Of a stretch of 13,422 nt of DNA, positions 6,097-13,422 are shown piece after piece (the stretch's first letter is position 1; each line of letters opens with the position of its first letter). The position numbers and the translations under genes are program-made. The stretch is from an uncultured Clostridium sp. (lineage in GTDB: Bacteria; Bacillota; Clostridia; TANB77; CAG-508), in NCBI GenBank assembly GCA_900555085.1, contig USJU01000036.1, positions 1 through 13,422 on the forward strand, read 5' to 3'. The notes below the pieces were generated by a model. It was not told where the DNA came from and did no database searches. It was given only the letters and a program-made list of their open reading frames with translations.

Positions 6097-6125
6097 TTGA
6101 AAATCTACTTAAAATAGTGTATAAT
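6097..6125 (+). promoter_or_regulatory. Promoter of tRNA-Arg and tadA
   Basis: TTGAAA (6097-6102) is 17 bases from a perfect TATAAT (6120-6125). The tRNA begins 12 bases after the -10 box, so transcription would start at or just before the mature 5' end. The same transcript probably runs on into tadA, since no terminator lies between. Confidence 0.75.
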
Positions 6126-6137
6126 ACCAAAGAATTT

Positions 6138-6213
<76 letters not shown>

Positions 6214-6235
6214 GTGTATTTATGGTGATTTAAGT

Positions 6236-6700
6236 ATGAATGATAATGAAAAATTTATGAAGCAGGCGATAAAAGAAGCAAAGAAAGCATATGAAAAAGA
6301 AGAAGTGCCTGTTGGAGCTGTTATTGTAAAAGATGGAAAAATTATCGCGAGAGGGCATAATTTAAAAGAAACAAAACTAAATACAATTAAACATGCTGAA
6401 ATAATTGCAATTGAAAAAGCTAGTAAAAAATTAAGTAGTTGGAGACTTGAAAATTGTGATTTATATGTAACATTAGAACCTTGTGCAATGTGTGCGGGAG
6501 CTATTATAAATTCAAGAATACGAAAAGTTTATGTAGGTACAGATGATGAGAAAACAGGAGCTTGTGGTTCTGTTTTAAATTTATTTGAATATAAATTTAA
6601 TCATAAAGTTGAAGTTGAAAAAGGAATATTAAAGCAAGAATGCAAAGAAATTTTACAAAGATTTTTTAAAGAACTTAGATTAAAAAGAAAGGGAAAATAA
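6236..6700 (+). CDS. tadA: tRNA-specific adenosine deaminase
   Basis: This 154-residue enzyme converts A34 to inosine in tRNA-Arg(ACG). The zinc deaminase motifs are clear: HAE at 53-55 (the Glu acts as proton shuttle) and PCAMC with Cys 83 and 86. Length is normal. The ATG at 6236 is chosen; a longer frame could begin at a GTG at 6206, but that lies inside the tRNA. The ribosome-binding site is weak (GGTGAT). The stop codon abuts the ATG of the next gene (TAAATG), indicating translational coupling. The order tadA-ffs-dnaX matches Bacillus and many Firmicutes, with one unknown gene inserted here. Confidence 0.95.
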   Translation: MNDNEKFMKQAIKEAKKAYEKEEVPVGAVIVKDGKIIARGHNLKETKLNTIKHAEIIAIEKASKKLSSWRLENCDLYVTLEPCAMCAGAIINSRIRKVYVGTDDEKTGACGSVLNLFEYKFNHKVEVEKGILKQECKEILQRFFKELRLKRKGK

Positions 6701-7441
6701 ATGAGCGATAAACCTATACAAAGTAAAAAAAATAGAATTTTACATATTTTAACAATATCAATATTTGTAATTTTAGTATGTGCATTAGCATTTTTTGTTA
6801 TTTTTAAATATCAAGTAGAGGGAGAAAAAAATGCAGTATTTGATATTTCAAAAATATTAGTTGTAAGTACAGTAGAGGGTGTTTCTAAAGATGCACCAAC
6901 TGCAAAATGGGATTTAAATGTAAATCAAAATAATGATGTTTATATAACAATTGAAAAAAATGGAAAAAAGCAAGATGCAATAAAAAATGTAACAATTAAC
7001 AATGTTCAAATTGAAAATGCCCCTGCAAAAGGAACACTTAATTTATATAAACCAGCTGAAACTGGACTTTTTAAAAATGATGATAAATACAAAATAGAAA
7101 ATGAATTAATATATACTGGTAGCAAAGAGGGAAGTATAAATAATCTAGAAATTTCAAATCAAGGTGGTACTGTAATAATTAGATTTTGTAATGCTAACAT
7201 TAGTACATATACTTCTAATGAAGATGAACAAATTTCTCATGATGGAACATTACTTACAAAAACGGGTGTTAATTTAGAAGAAATAAAAGCAAAAGTATCT
7301 TTTGATATAATAATAGAAACAGAATCTGGAATAAAGTATAAAACCACAGCAAGCTTAGAGTTACCAACAGGAAATATACTAGAAGAAGCAACAAGTACTA
7401 CAGAAATAAATACAGAAGATTTAGTTTTAAAAAGAATATAA
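6701..7441 (+). CDS. Membrane-anchored protein of unknown function
   Basis: I do not recognise this 246-residue protein. It has a basic N-terminus (KKNR) followed by one hydrophobic helix at about residues 13-36. This looks like an uncleaved anchor with the remaining 210 residues outside the cell. The outer part is rich in Asn, Lys, Glu and Thr, with alternating beta-type segments (DVYITIEKNGK, GTVIIRFCNANIS, AKVSFDIIIETESG), suggesting an immunoglobulin-like or other beta-sandwich fold (inference only). There is no lipobox or sorting signal. Its ATG directly follows the tadA stop, so it is co-translated with tadA. The promoter for ffs starts 6 bases after its stop. Composition matches the neighbours. 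Confidence 0.75.
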   Translation: MSDKPIQSKKNRILHILTISIFVILVCALAFFVIFKYQVEGEKNAVFDISKILVVSTVEGVSKDAPTAKWDLNVNQNNDVYITIEKNGKKQDAIKNVTINNVQIENAPAKGTLNLYKPAETGLFKNDDKYKIENELIYTGSKEGSINNLEISNQGGTVIIRFCNANISTYTSNEDEQISHDGTLLTKTGVNLEEIKAKVSFDIIIETESGIKYKTTASLELPTGNILEEATSTTEINTEDLVLKRI

Positions 7442-7447
7442 AAATAC

Positions 7448-7476
7448 TTGCATAATAATATAAAAACGTATATAAT
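7448..7476 (+). promoter_or_regulatory. Promoter of ffs (and probably dnaX)
   Basis: TTGCAT (7448-7453) is exactly 17 bases from a perfect TATAAT (7471-7476). Transcription would begin near 7483, about 15 bases before the base-paired end of the SRP RNA. No terminator follows the RNA, so the transcript may continue into dnaX. Confidence 0.8.
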
Positions 7477-7497
7477 AAAGAACGTAATAAAAATGTT

Positions 7498-7615
7498 GTT
7501 TAGCCTTTGTATGGAAGGTATTTTCGATAAAAAGCTACGAACCTTGTCAGATCCGGAAGGAAGCAGCAATAAGTAGTGTATTTATGTGATTATACTTTCC
7601 ATAGAGAGGCTAAAC
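7498..7615 (+). ncRNA. ffs: Signal recognition particle RNA, small bacterial type
   Basis: The conserved core GATCCGGAAGGAAGCAGC (7551-7568), preceded by GTCA, is the Ffh-binding domain with its GGAA tetraloop. The two ends, GTTTAGCCT and AGGCTAAAC, close the long hairpin. Further in, ATGGAAGGTA faces TACTTTCCAT. At about 118 nt this is a compact form without an Alu domain, unlike the 270-nt RNA of Bacillus. It lies directly upstream of dnaX, as in many Firmicutes. The exact 5' and 3' ends are estimated from the pairing. Confidence 0.93.
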
Positions 7616-7637
7616 TAATATATAAGGATGTGATTTT

Positions 7638-9197
7638 TTGAATTACACAGCACTTTATAGAAAATTTAGACCTAAAACTTTTGGCGAAATGGTTGGACAA
7701 GAACACATTACAAGAACCTTAAAAAATCAAATTAAAGCAAACCGTATAGGACATGCATATTTATTCAATGGTGGTAGAGGAACTGGTAAAACATCTGCTG
7801 CTAAAATTATGGCAAGGGCAATAAATTGCTTAAATCCTAAAGATGGAGAGCCTTGTAATGAATGTGAAATTTGTAAAGGTGCACTTTCTGGCTCATTAAC
7901 AGATATAGTTGAAATGGATGCAGCTTCAAACAATAGTGTTGAAGATATAAGGTCAATTAGAGAAGAAGTTAATTTTTTACCAACAGTTGCAAAATACAGA
8001 GTATATATAATAGATGAGGTTCATATGCTTTCAATAGGTGCTTTTAATGCATTATTAAAAACATTGGAAGAACCACCAGAACACGTAAAATTTATTTTGG
8101 CAACAACTGAACCACAAAAATTACCAGCAACTATTCTTTCAAGATGTCAAAGGTTTGACTTTAAAAAAATATCTAATGAAGATATAATAAAAAGGCTTGA
8201 AATAGTGTGTAAGGAAAGTGGAATAGAAGCGGAAAAAGATGCATTAAATACAATTGCAGTTTTATCTGAAGGTGCAATGAGAGATGCTTTAAGTATATTA
8301 GAAAGATGTATTCAAGATGGAGATACAAAAATAAATAATAATAAAATAAAAGAACTTGTAGGTATTCCACAAACATATTTAATAAATAAAGTAATAAAAG
8401 GTATTATAGAAAAAAATATAGACGAAACATTAAATACTATAGAAGAAATTTTAAAAGATGGAAAAGACTTACAAAATACGTTATGGGAAATAATTAAATA
8501 TGTTAAAGATATTTTATTATTTAAAACAAGCGGAAATAAAGGAATTTATAGTGAAGAAGAAATTGCACAAATAGAAGAAATTTCAAAAAATGTATCTAAA
8601 GAAAAACTAGTTAATTTAATTTATAATCTATCTGAATTAGAAAATGATATGAAAAAATCATCACAAAAAATCATTATTTTTCAGGCAGGAATTATAAAAT
8701 TATGTACAGATGTTAGTGTAGATGGAATTGAAGAATTAAAAAATAAAATAAATAATTTAGAAAAAATGTTAAAAGAAGGAAATTATACACAAAATAACAA
8801 TTCAGCTGCTATATCTCAAAAGGCAGAAAATAAAACTAAGGAAAAACCTGCAATAAGATTAAAGCCAATAAAAGGATGGAATGATATTATAGAAAACTTT
8901 AAAACACAGGGAAAAATAATGCTATATACTAATTTAATGAATACATCCTTAGGAGAAGTAAATGATTTAACAGTAGCAATCGAATTTAAAAATGGATTAA
9001 CACAGTTTGCAAAAACTGTTTTGGAAAAGCCAGAAAATATGCAGGAAATAGAAAAACAAGTTTCTATTTTAAAGGGTAAAGAAATGAGAGTAAAATTAAT
9101 TGATAAAAATACAGATCTATCTAAATTACATATTGATAATGGAATAGAAAATTTTGCTCAAAAAAATGATGTTAATTTAGACATAATTGATGAATAA
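7638..9197 (+). CDS. dnaX: DNA polymerase III subunit gamma/tau
   Basis: This 519-residue clamp-loader ATPase organises the replicative polymerase. The N-terminal AAA+ domain has Walker A GGRGTGKT at 45-52, four zinc cysteines at 64, 73, 76 and 79, the DEVH Walker B at 126-129, and the SRC arginine-finger motif at 168-170. The C-terminal part after about 370 is Lys/Asn-rich and ends in a small domain (KGWNDIIENFKTQGK...) typical of Firmicute tau. It starts with TTG: an AAGGA site lies 9 bases upstream, and the only nearby ATG runs straight into TGA. ybaB and recR, which usually follow, are absent; a MITE-like element begins 27 bases after the stop. Confidence 0.96.
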   Translation: MNYTALYRKFRPKTFGEMVGQEHITRTLKNQIKANRIGHAYLFNGGRGTGKTSAAKIMARAINCLNPKDGEPCNECEICKGALSGSLTDIVEMDAASNNSVEDIRSIREEVNFLPTVAKYRVYIIDEVHMLSIGAFNALLKTLEEPPEHVKFILATTEPQKLPATILSRCQRFDFKKISNEDIIKRLEIVCKESGIEAEKDALNTIAVLSEGAMRDALSILERCIQDGDTKINNNKIKELVGIPQTYLINKVIKGIIEKNIDETLNTIEEILKDGKDLQNTLWEIIKYVKDILLFKTSGNKGIYSEEEIAQIEEISKNVSKEKLVNLIYNLSELENDMKKSSQKIIIFQAGIIKLCTDVSVDGIEELKNKINNLEKMLKEGNYTQNNNSAAISQKAENKTKEKPAIRLKPIKGWNDIIENFKTQGKIMLYTNLMNTSLGEVNDLTVAIEFKNGLTQFAKTVLEKPENMQEIEKQVSILKGKEMRVKLIDKNTDLSKLHIDNGIENFAQKNDVNLDIIDE

Positions 9198-9223
9198 AAT
9201 CTCGTCATATTACATTATAAAAC

Positions 9224-9365
9224 AAGACAAAATAATAAATTAATCTAAAATTTCATCGAGGCTCCCCATTCACGTCCTTCTAACAAAATTCAAAAGAATT
9301 TTGAAGAATGCCGGAAAGGTCCCCACTTGCTTCGCGAAATTTAATCTTAATTATTATTTTGTCTT
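9224..9365. mobile_element. MITE-like palindromic element, copy B (142 bp), inverted relative to copy A
   Basis: Read on the minus strand this matches copy A along its whole length. It has the same AAGACAAAATAATAA terminal repeat, here matching better at both ends, the same TGGGGACCTTTCCGGCATTC core and the same GAATGGGGAGCCTCGATG arm. In the central hairpin the loop has changed from TAAG to TTTT while the stem CAAAATTC/GAATTTTG is kept; two changes in the outer stem weaken it. The retained symmetry suggests that folding, or the ends, matter. It follows the dnaX stop closely and could serve as its transcription end. Confidence 0.75.
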
Positions 9366-9722
9366 TTTTATATTTATAATTAATAAAAATTCAAATGCAA
9401 AAACATTATAATATAAATTCGTTGCAAAAGCAACAAAAATACGATAATTTTTGAAAACATATTATTTAAACCAATTAAAAATCTTTTAGAAACACAACGA
9501 ATTTCTTAATAGGTAAATACTGGAAATGGTTTGTAACATAAATGTAATATTTCAAAAAAAGCCTAAATTCGAGATGTTTTTATAAATGAAAAAATAAAAT
9601 CGAAAAAAAGTTGCAGAAGCAACAAGCAATTATTAAATAAATATATATAATAGCATTGTCAAAGGGAAAAACAAAAAATATTTTGGCAAGACTCAAATTT
9701 AGAAAGGAAAGTGAAAGGGACA
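9366..9722. other. Gene-free 357-bp region upstream of nrdD with small hairpins
   Basis: I see no coding frame here. It holds two copies of a small hairpin GTTGC-NNAA-GCAAC, at 9421-9434 (loop AAAA) and 9610-9623 (loop AGAA). AAATTCGTTG (9415-9424) also has its exact reverse complement at 9495-9504, so a larger alternative stem is possible. A -10-like TATAAT lies at 9646-9651 without a convincing -35 box. I looked for NrdR-type boxes, expected before some nrd operons, and found no clear one. It may be a long nrdD leader or decayed sequence. Confidence 0.5.
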
Positions 9723-11849
9723 ATGAAGGTAATAAAAAGAGATGGAAGAGCTGTAGACTATGATAGAAGTAAAATAGCCGTAGCAATTGAGAAAGCAAAT
9801 AAAGAGGTAAGAAGATCAGAAAGGGCAACAAAAAAAGAAATTGAAGAAATAATTGAGTATATTCAAGAATTAAACAAAAAAAGAATGTTAGTTGAAGATA
9901 TACAAGATATTATTGAACAAAAACTTATGGAAATAGAAAAATTTGAACTTGCTAAAAAGTATATCGTTTATAGATATAACAGAGCATTAGTTAGAAAAAG
10001 TAATACAACAGATGAATCTATATTAGGATTAATAAGAAATGAAAACCAAGAACTTGCAGAAGAAAACTCAAATAAAAATACAATGCTTGCATCAACACAA
10101 AGAGATTACATAGCAGGAGAAGTTTCAAGAGATTTAACAAAAAGACTTTTACTACCAGAAAAAATAAATAAAGCACATGAGGAAGGAATATTACACTTCC
10201 ATGATGCAGACTACTTTGTACAACCAATATTCAACTGTTGCTTAATTAACATTGGAGATATGTTAGATAATGGAACAGTTATGAATGGAAAAATGATAGA
10301 AAGCCCTAAAGGTTTCCAAGTTGCATGCACAGTAACAACACAAATAATTGCTGCAGTTGCAAGTAATCAATATGGTGGACAATCTGTAGACTTAATGCAT
10401 TTAGGAAAATATTTAAGAAAAAGTTACAATAAATTTAAAAAACAATTAGAAGAAAAATATAAAGGAAAATTACCAGATGAAGTTATACACGATATAGCAG
10501 AACAAAGACAAAAAGCAGAATTAAAATCTGGTGTACAAACAATACAATATCAAATAAATACTTTAATGACAACAAATGGTCAATCACCTTTTGTTACATT
10601 ATTCTTACATTTAGATGAAAATGACGAATATATTAAAGAAAATGCAATGATTATAGAAGAAGTATTAAAACAAAGACTAGAAGGAATAAAAAACGAAAAA
10701 GGTGTATATGTAACACCAGCATTCCCTAAATTAATATATGTATTAGATGAATGTAATAGCCTAAAAGGTGGAAAATATGATTACTTAACAAAACTTGCAG
10801 TAAAATGTTCTGCAAAAAGAATGTATCCAGACTACATTTCAGCTAAAAAAATGAGAGAAAATTATGAAGGAAATGTATTTAGCCCTATGGGATGTAGAAG
10901 TTTCTTAACACCATGGAAAGATGAAAACGGAAACTACAAATTTGAAGGTAGATTTAACCAAGGCGTAGTAAGCATAAACTTACCACAAATAGGAATAATT
11001 GCCGGAGAAGACGAAGAAAAATTCTGGAAATTATTAGATGAAAGACTAGAACTTTGCAAAGAAGCTTTAATGTGTAGACATTATGCATTATTAGGAACAA
11101 AAGCAGAAACAAGCCCAATACACTGGAAATATGGAGCAATAGCAAGACTAAATCCTGGAGAAACAATAGATAAATTATTAAAAGATGGATATTCAACATT
11201 ATCTTTAGGATATATAGGAATATATGAACTTACAAAATTAGTAAAAGGTGTATCACACACAACAGAAGAAGGAAGAGAATTTGCCCTAAAAGTTATGAAA
11301 CACTTAGGAGATGCAACAACAAAATGGAAAGAAGAAACAGGATTAGGTTTCTCTTTATATGGAACACCAGCAGAAAGCTTATGCTACAGATTTGCACGTA
11401 TAGATAAAGAAAAATATGGTGTAATAAAAGATGTTACAGACAAAGGATATTATACAAATTCATATCATGTAGATGTTAGAGAAAAAATAGATGCATTCAG
11501 CAAATTAAAATTTGAAAGCGACTTCCAAAAAATGTCACCAGGAGGAGCAATTTCATATGTAGAAGTACCAAATATGCAAAATAACCTACAAGCATTAGAA
11601 GAAGTAGTTAAATTTATATATGATAATATTCAATATGCAGAATTTAATACTAAATCAGATTACTGCCATGTATGTGGATTTGACGGAGAAATAATAATAA
11701 ATGACGACAACGAATGGGAATGCCCAAACTGTGGAAATAAAGACCATGGAAAAATGAATGTAACAAGAAGAACTTGCGGATATTTAGGAGAAAACTTCTG
11801 GAACGCAGGAAAAACAAAAGAAATAAAAGCAAGGGTTTTACATTTATAA
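9723..11849 (+). CDS. nrdD: Anaerobic ribonucleoside-triphosphate reductase (class III)
   Basis: This 708-residue glycyl-radical enzyme makes deoxyribonucleotides from ribonucleoside triphosphates without oxygen. It begins with an ATP-cone (MKVIKRDGRAVDYDRSKIAV, about 1-90) that senses ATP/dATP. FNCCLINIGDML and SPMGCRSFL in the catalytic barrel are family motifs, the latter with the likely thiyl cysteine. The C-terminus has a four-cysteine zinc site (CHVCGFDG... CPNCG) followed by RRTCGYLGE, whose Gly carries the radical. The ATG at 9723 gives the canonical ATP-cone start; an in-frame GTG at 9711 would add four residues. nrdG follows after 12 bases. The enzyme points to an anaerobic organism. 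Confidence 0.97.
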   Translation: MKVIKRDGRAVDYDRSKIAVAIEKANKEVRRSERATKKEIEEIIEYIQELNKKRMLVEDIQDIIEQKLMEIEKFELAKKYIVYRYNRALVRKSNTTDESILGLIRNENQELAEENSNKNTMLASTQRDYIAGEVSRDLTKRLLLPEKINKAHEEGILHFHDADYFVQPIFNCCLINIGDMLDNGTVMNGKMIESPKGFQVACTVTTQIIAAVASNQYGGQSVDLMHLGKYLRKSYNKFKKQLEEKYKGKLPDEVIHDIAEQRQKAELKSGVQTIQYQINTLMTTNGQSPFVTLFLHLDENDEYIKENAMIIEEVLKQRLEGIKNEKGVYVTPAFPKLIYVLDECNSLKGGKYDYLTKLAVKCSAKRMYPDYISAKKMRENYEGNVFSPMGCRSFLTPWKDENGNYKFEGRFNQGVVSINLPQIGIIAGEDEEKFWKLLDERLELCKEALMCRHYALLGTKAETSPIHWKYGAIARLNPGETIDKLLKDGYSTLSLGYIGIYELTKLVKGVSHTTEEGREFALKVMKHLGDATTKWKEETGLGFSLYGTPAESLCYRFARIDKEKYGVIKDVTDKGYYTNSYHVDVREKIDAFSKLKFESDFQKMSPGGAISYVEVPNMQNNLQALEEVVKFIYDNIQYAEFNTKSDYCHVCGFDGEIIINDDNEWECPNCGNKDHGKMNVTRRTCGYLGENFWNAGKTKEIKARVLHL

Positions 11850-11861
11850 GAGGTGAAAACA

Positions 11862-12383
11862 ATGAATTATGCAGATATAAAAAGAATAGATATTGCCAAT
11901 GGAGAAGGTGTAAGAGTATCTTTATTTGTGAGTGGATGCAGACATCACTGCAAAGATTGCTTTAATGCAGAAGCATGGAACTTTAACTACGGAAAAGAAG
12001 TAACAGAAGAAACAGAAAATAAAATAATGGAAGAACTTAAACCAGACCATATAGCAGGACTATCACTATTAGGAGGAGAACCTCTAGAACCAGAAAATCA
12101 AGAAGAAGTTTTAAAAATAATAAAAAGAGTAAAAAGTGAATATCCAGAAAAAAATATCTGGTGTTACACAGGTTTCAAATTAGACGACGACTTATTAAAC
12201 GGGAAATTCAAAGATAACAAAACAACACAAGAAATATTAAAAAACATAGATGTATTAGTAGATGGAAAATTTGAAATAGAAAACAAAGACATAAAATTAA
12301 AATTCAGAGGATCAAGTAACCAAAGAGTAATAAACATGCCAGAAACCTTAAAACAAGGGAAAATTATAAAATATTTGGAATAA
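11862..12383 (+). CDS. nrdG: Anaerobic ribonucleotide reductase activating protein
   Basis: This 173-residue radical-SAM enzyme installs the glycyl radical on NrdD. The [4Fe-4S] binding motif CRHHCKDC (Cys 26, 30 and 33; CX3CX2C) sits near the N-terminus, followed by LSLLGGEPL, the SAM-binding GGE motif, and WCYTGF, typical of NrdG. The ATG at 11862 is 6 bases after AGAGGTG. A GTG at 11853 is in frame but overlaps that site. The 12-base gap to nrdD indicates one transcript. No terminator is seen before the rpsU promoter. Confidence 0.96.
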   Translation: MNYADIKRIDIANGEGVRVSLFVSGCRHHCKDCFNAEAWNFNYGKEVTEETENKIMEELKPDHIAGLSLLGGEPLEPENQEEVLKIIKRVKSEYPEKNIWCYTGFKLDDDLLNGKFKDNKTTQEILKNIDVLVDGKFEIENKDIKLKFRGSSNQRVINMPETLKQGKIIKYLE

Positions 12384-12406
12384 CCACATAATATTAAAGC
12401 AATGTA

Positions 12407-12436
12407 TTGACAAGAAGCCAACCAATGGTTTATAAT
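12407..12436 (+). promoter_or_regulatory. Strong promoter of rpsU
   Basis: A consensus TTGACA (12407-12412) lies 18 bases from a consensus TATAAT (12431-12436). It is the best promoter match in the window and begins 23 bases after the nrdG stop. The start site near 12443 would leave a leader of about 93 nt before rpsU. Confidence 0.85.
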
Positions 12437-12446
12437 ATGTACCGTA

Positions 12447-12490
12447 AGTTAGGGATTTAAATAAAAATAGATTTAAAAACCCCAGACTCT
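12447..12490 (+). promoter_or_regulatory. Hairpin in the rpsU 5' leader
   Basis: GGG-A-TTTAAAT (12452-12462) faces ATTTAAA-AA-CCC, with short AGT/ACT extensions at the base. The CCCC at 12480-12483 could instead pair with the GGGG of the ribosome-binding site at 12523-12526, so a switch hiding the start is conceivable. No T-run follows, so it is not a terminator. A control role, for example autoregulation by S21, is inference. Confidence 0.4.
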
Positions 12491-12535
12491 AAAAAACCAT
12501 AAACTGAAAAGTGAGTGGAAGGAGGGGAATTATAA

Positions 12536-12706
12536 ATGGCAAATGAAATAAAAGTTAATGGAAATATAGAAGATGCTCTTAGAAAATTTAAGAGACAATG
12601 TGCTAGAAATGGAGTAATCCAAGAAGTACGTAAAAGAGAACACTACGAAAAACCAAGTGTTAGAAGAAAGAAAAAATCAGAGGCAGCTAGAAAAAGAAAA
12701 TTTTAA
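12536..12706 (+). CDS. rpsU: Small ribosomal subunit protein bS21
   Basis: This 56-residue protein starts MANEIKVNGNIEDALRKFKR and ends in the basic tail SEAARKRKF. This is ribosomal protein S21, a component of the 30S platform near the 3' end of 16S rRNA that aids initiation. The central RREHYEKPSVRRKKK-like segment (here KREHYEKPSVRRKKK) is the family hallmark. GGAGGGG about 9 bases upstream is a strong ribosome-binding site. It has its own promoter and terminator, so it is a one-gene transcription unit between nrdG and a membrane glycosyltransferase-like gene. Confidence 0.96.
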   Translation: MANEIKVNGNIEDALRKFKRQCARNGVIQEVRKREHYEKPSVRRKKKSEAARKRKF

Positions 12707-12716
12707 ATAAAAATTG

Positions 12717-12742
12717 AGCGGTTCATAAGAACCGCTTTTGTT
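12717..12742 (+). terminator. Intrinsic terminator of rpsU
   Basis: AGCGGTTC (12717-12724) pairs perfectly with GAACCGCT (12729-12736) around the loop ATAA and is followed by TTTGTT. It begins 11 bases after the rpsU stop. Confidence 0.9.
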
Positions 12743-12801
12743 ACATTAATTATTATTGTTTTTAATTAATATAAAACGAAAATAACAGATTTGGAGGAAA
12801 A

Positions 12802-13422
12802 ATGAAGACAACAAAAGAATTAATAAAAAAACATGATAATGTATTTTTTATAATATTAATTATGATAGTAATAAGTGGAATAGCCTTAATTGGTGAAATA
12901 ATGTATAAGACAGATGAAATTTGGAATTTTCAAAATGTATATAAAATGTACAATGGATTACAAATATATAAAGATGCAAATGTTATAATAACTCCACTAT
13001 TTTTTTATATTGGAAAATTTCTATTTGGAGTATTAGGAGCAAATTTCCTTACATTTAGAATTTATAATATTGCAATTAATACATTTTTGTATTTTATAAT
13101 ATACTTAATTTTCAAAGAAATGTTAAATTCAAAACTAAAAAGCTTGTCATATACACTTATTATATTTATTGGATGTAATACATCAGTTAGGACAATGAGC
13201 AATTATACTTCTTTAGCAGTAGCTTTATTCTTGTTGGGAACACTGTTAAATTTAAAAGAAAAAGGAAATTTTATTTTAAATGGAATAATAATTTTTCTGA
13301 CTTTTATGTGCAAGCAAAATGTTGGAGTGTACTATATAATAGCATTAATATTGAGAATAATTTTTATAGATAAATTAAAGAGAAAATATATAATTAATTT
13401 TGCAAAGCAAATAATTATATTT
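12802..13422 (+). CDS. Multi-spanning membrane protein, GT-C glycosyltransferase-like, 3' end outside window
   Basis: The frame is open for 207 codons and runs off the right edge. It starts MKTTKELIKKHDN, with GGAGG 6 bases upstream. A first membrane helix (about 14-34) is followed by YKTDEIWNFQNVYKMYNG. The DE pair at 38-39, in the first outer loop, matches the acidic catalytic motif of GT-C lipid-linked sugar transferases (PMT/ArnT type, GT39/GT83-like). LQIYKDANVIITPLFFYIGK and the later FRIYNIAIN segment also fit this group. At least five further hydrophobic segments follow. The assignment rests on layout and motif memory; an uncharacterised membrane protein is the fallback. Confidence 0.65.
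   Translation, partial: MKTTKELIKKHDNVFFIILIMIVISGIALIGEIMYKTDEIWNFQNVYKMYNGLQIYKDANVIITPLFFYIGKFLFGVLGANFLTFRIYNIAINTFLYFIIYLIFKEMLNSKLKSLSYTLIIFIGCNTSVRTMSNYTSLAVALFLLGTLLNLKEKGNFILNGIIIFLTFMCKQNVGVYYIIALILRIIFIDKLKRKYIINFAKQIIIF

Noticed and set aside
7638..9197. A programmed frameshift in dnaX giving a short gamma form
   Set aside because: There are A-runs, but no slippery heptamer with a following hairpin stood out, and A-runs are everywhere in this DNA.
9366..9722. NrdR boxes or a known riboswitch before nrdD
   Set aside because: No pair of 16-bp NrdR-like palindromes and no recognisable riboswitch core were found by eye.
9580..9831. A minus-strand 83-codon frame overlapping the nrdD start
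   Set aside because: It overlaps the ATP-cone of nrdD, has no ribosome-binding site I can support, and is an antisense artefact.

Overview
The window is two pieces of DNA of very different base composition joined near 1500. Bases 1 to about 1450 are GC-rich (about 60 percent by eye). They hold, on the minus strand, cmk, plsC and the first 28 codons of ispH, in a style resembling Faecalibacterium and other Ruminococcaceae. From about 1500 to the end the DNA is very AT-rich (about a quarter G+C by eye). Its gene content fits an uncultured, strictly anaerobic gut Firmicute of clostridial type: a class III ribonucleotide reductase, the tadA-ffs-dnaX order known from Firmicutes, and a P-loop/Asp23 protein. 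Both pieces carry their own cmk and plsC, so the join puts two cmk-plsC pairs back to back. This is either a chimeric contig or a transferred cluster; the sequence alone does not decide.

Left half of the AT-rich part (minus strand): dnaJ, then a hairpin terminator that also contains a promoter, then an operon of a P-loop ATPase with an Asp23-like domain, cmk and a plsC-like gene. The 3' end of this cmk is stretched by two related hairpin repeats inside the reading frame. The plsC-like gene has no usual start codon and lies one frame away from cmk past an 8-A run, so it is a frameshifted fusion, a slippage product or a decayed gene.

Middle: a ttcA-like tRNA thiolase gene and a tRNA-Arg(CCU) diverge from back-to-back promoters. 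tadA, a membrane-anchored protein of unknown function, the SRP RNA (ffs) and dnaX follow on the plus strand. This block is bracketed by two inverted copies of a 141-142 bp palindromic, MITE-like element (5090-5230 and 9224-9365). They sit where grpE/dnaK would be expected upstream of dnaJ and ybaB/recR downstream of dnaX.

Right: a 357-bp gene-free stretch with small hairpins, then nrdD and nrdG (anaerobic deoxyribonucleotide synthesis). rpsU (ribosomal protein S21) follows with a strong promoter, a leader and a terminator. The last gene is the start of a multi-spanning membrane protein resembling GT-C glycosyltransferases, cut by the window end. No CRISPR array, phage or transposase gene is visible. 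I found no clearly new multi-gene system. The points most worth following are the composition break with duplicated cmk-plsC, the cmk/plsC frame anomaly with its in-frame repeats, the MITE-like pair, and the ttcA/tRNA-Arg/tadA neighbourhood.
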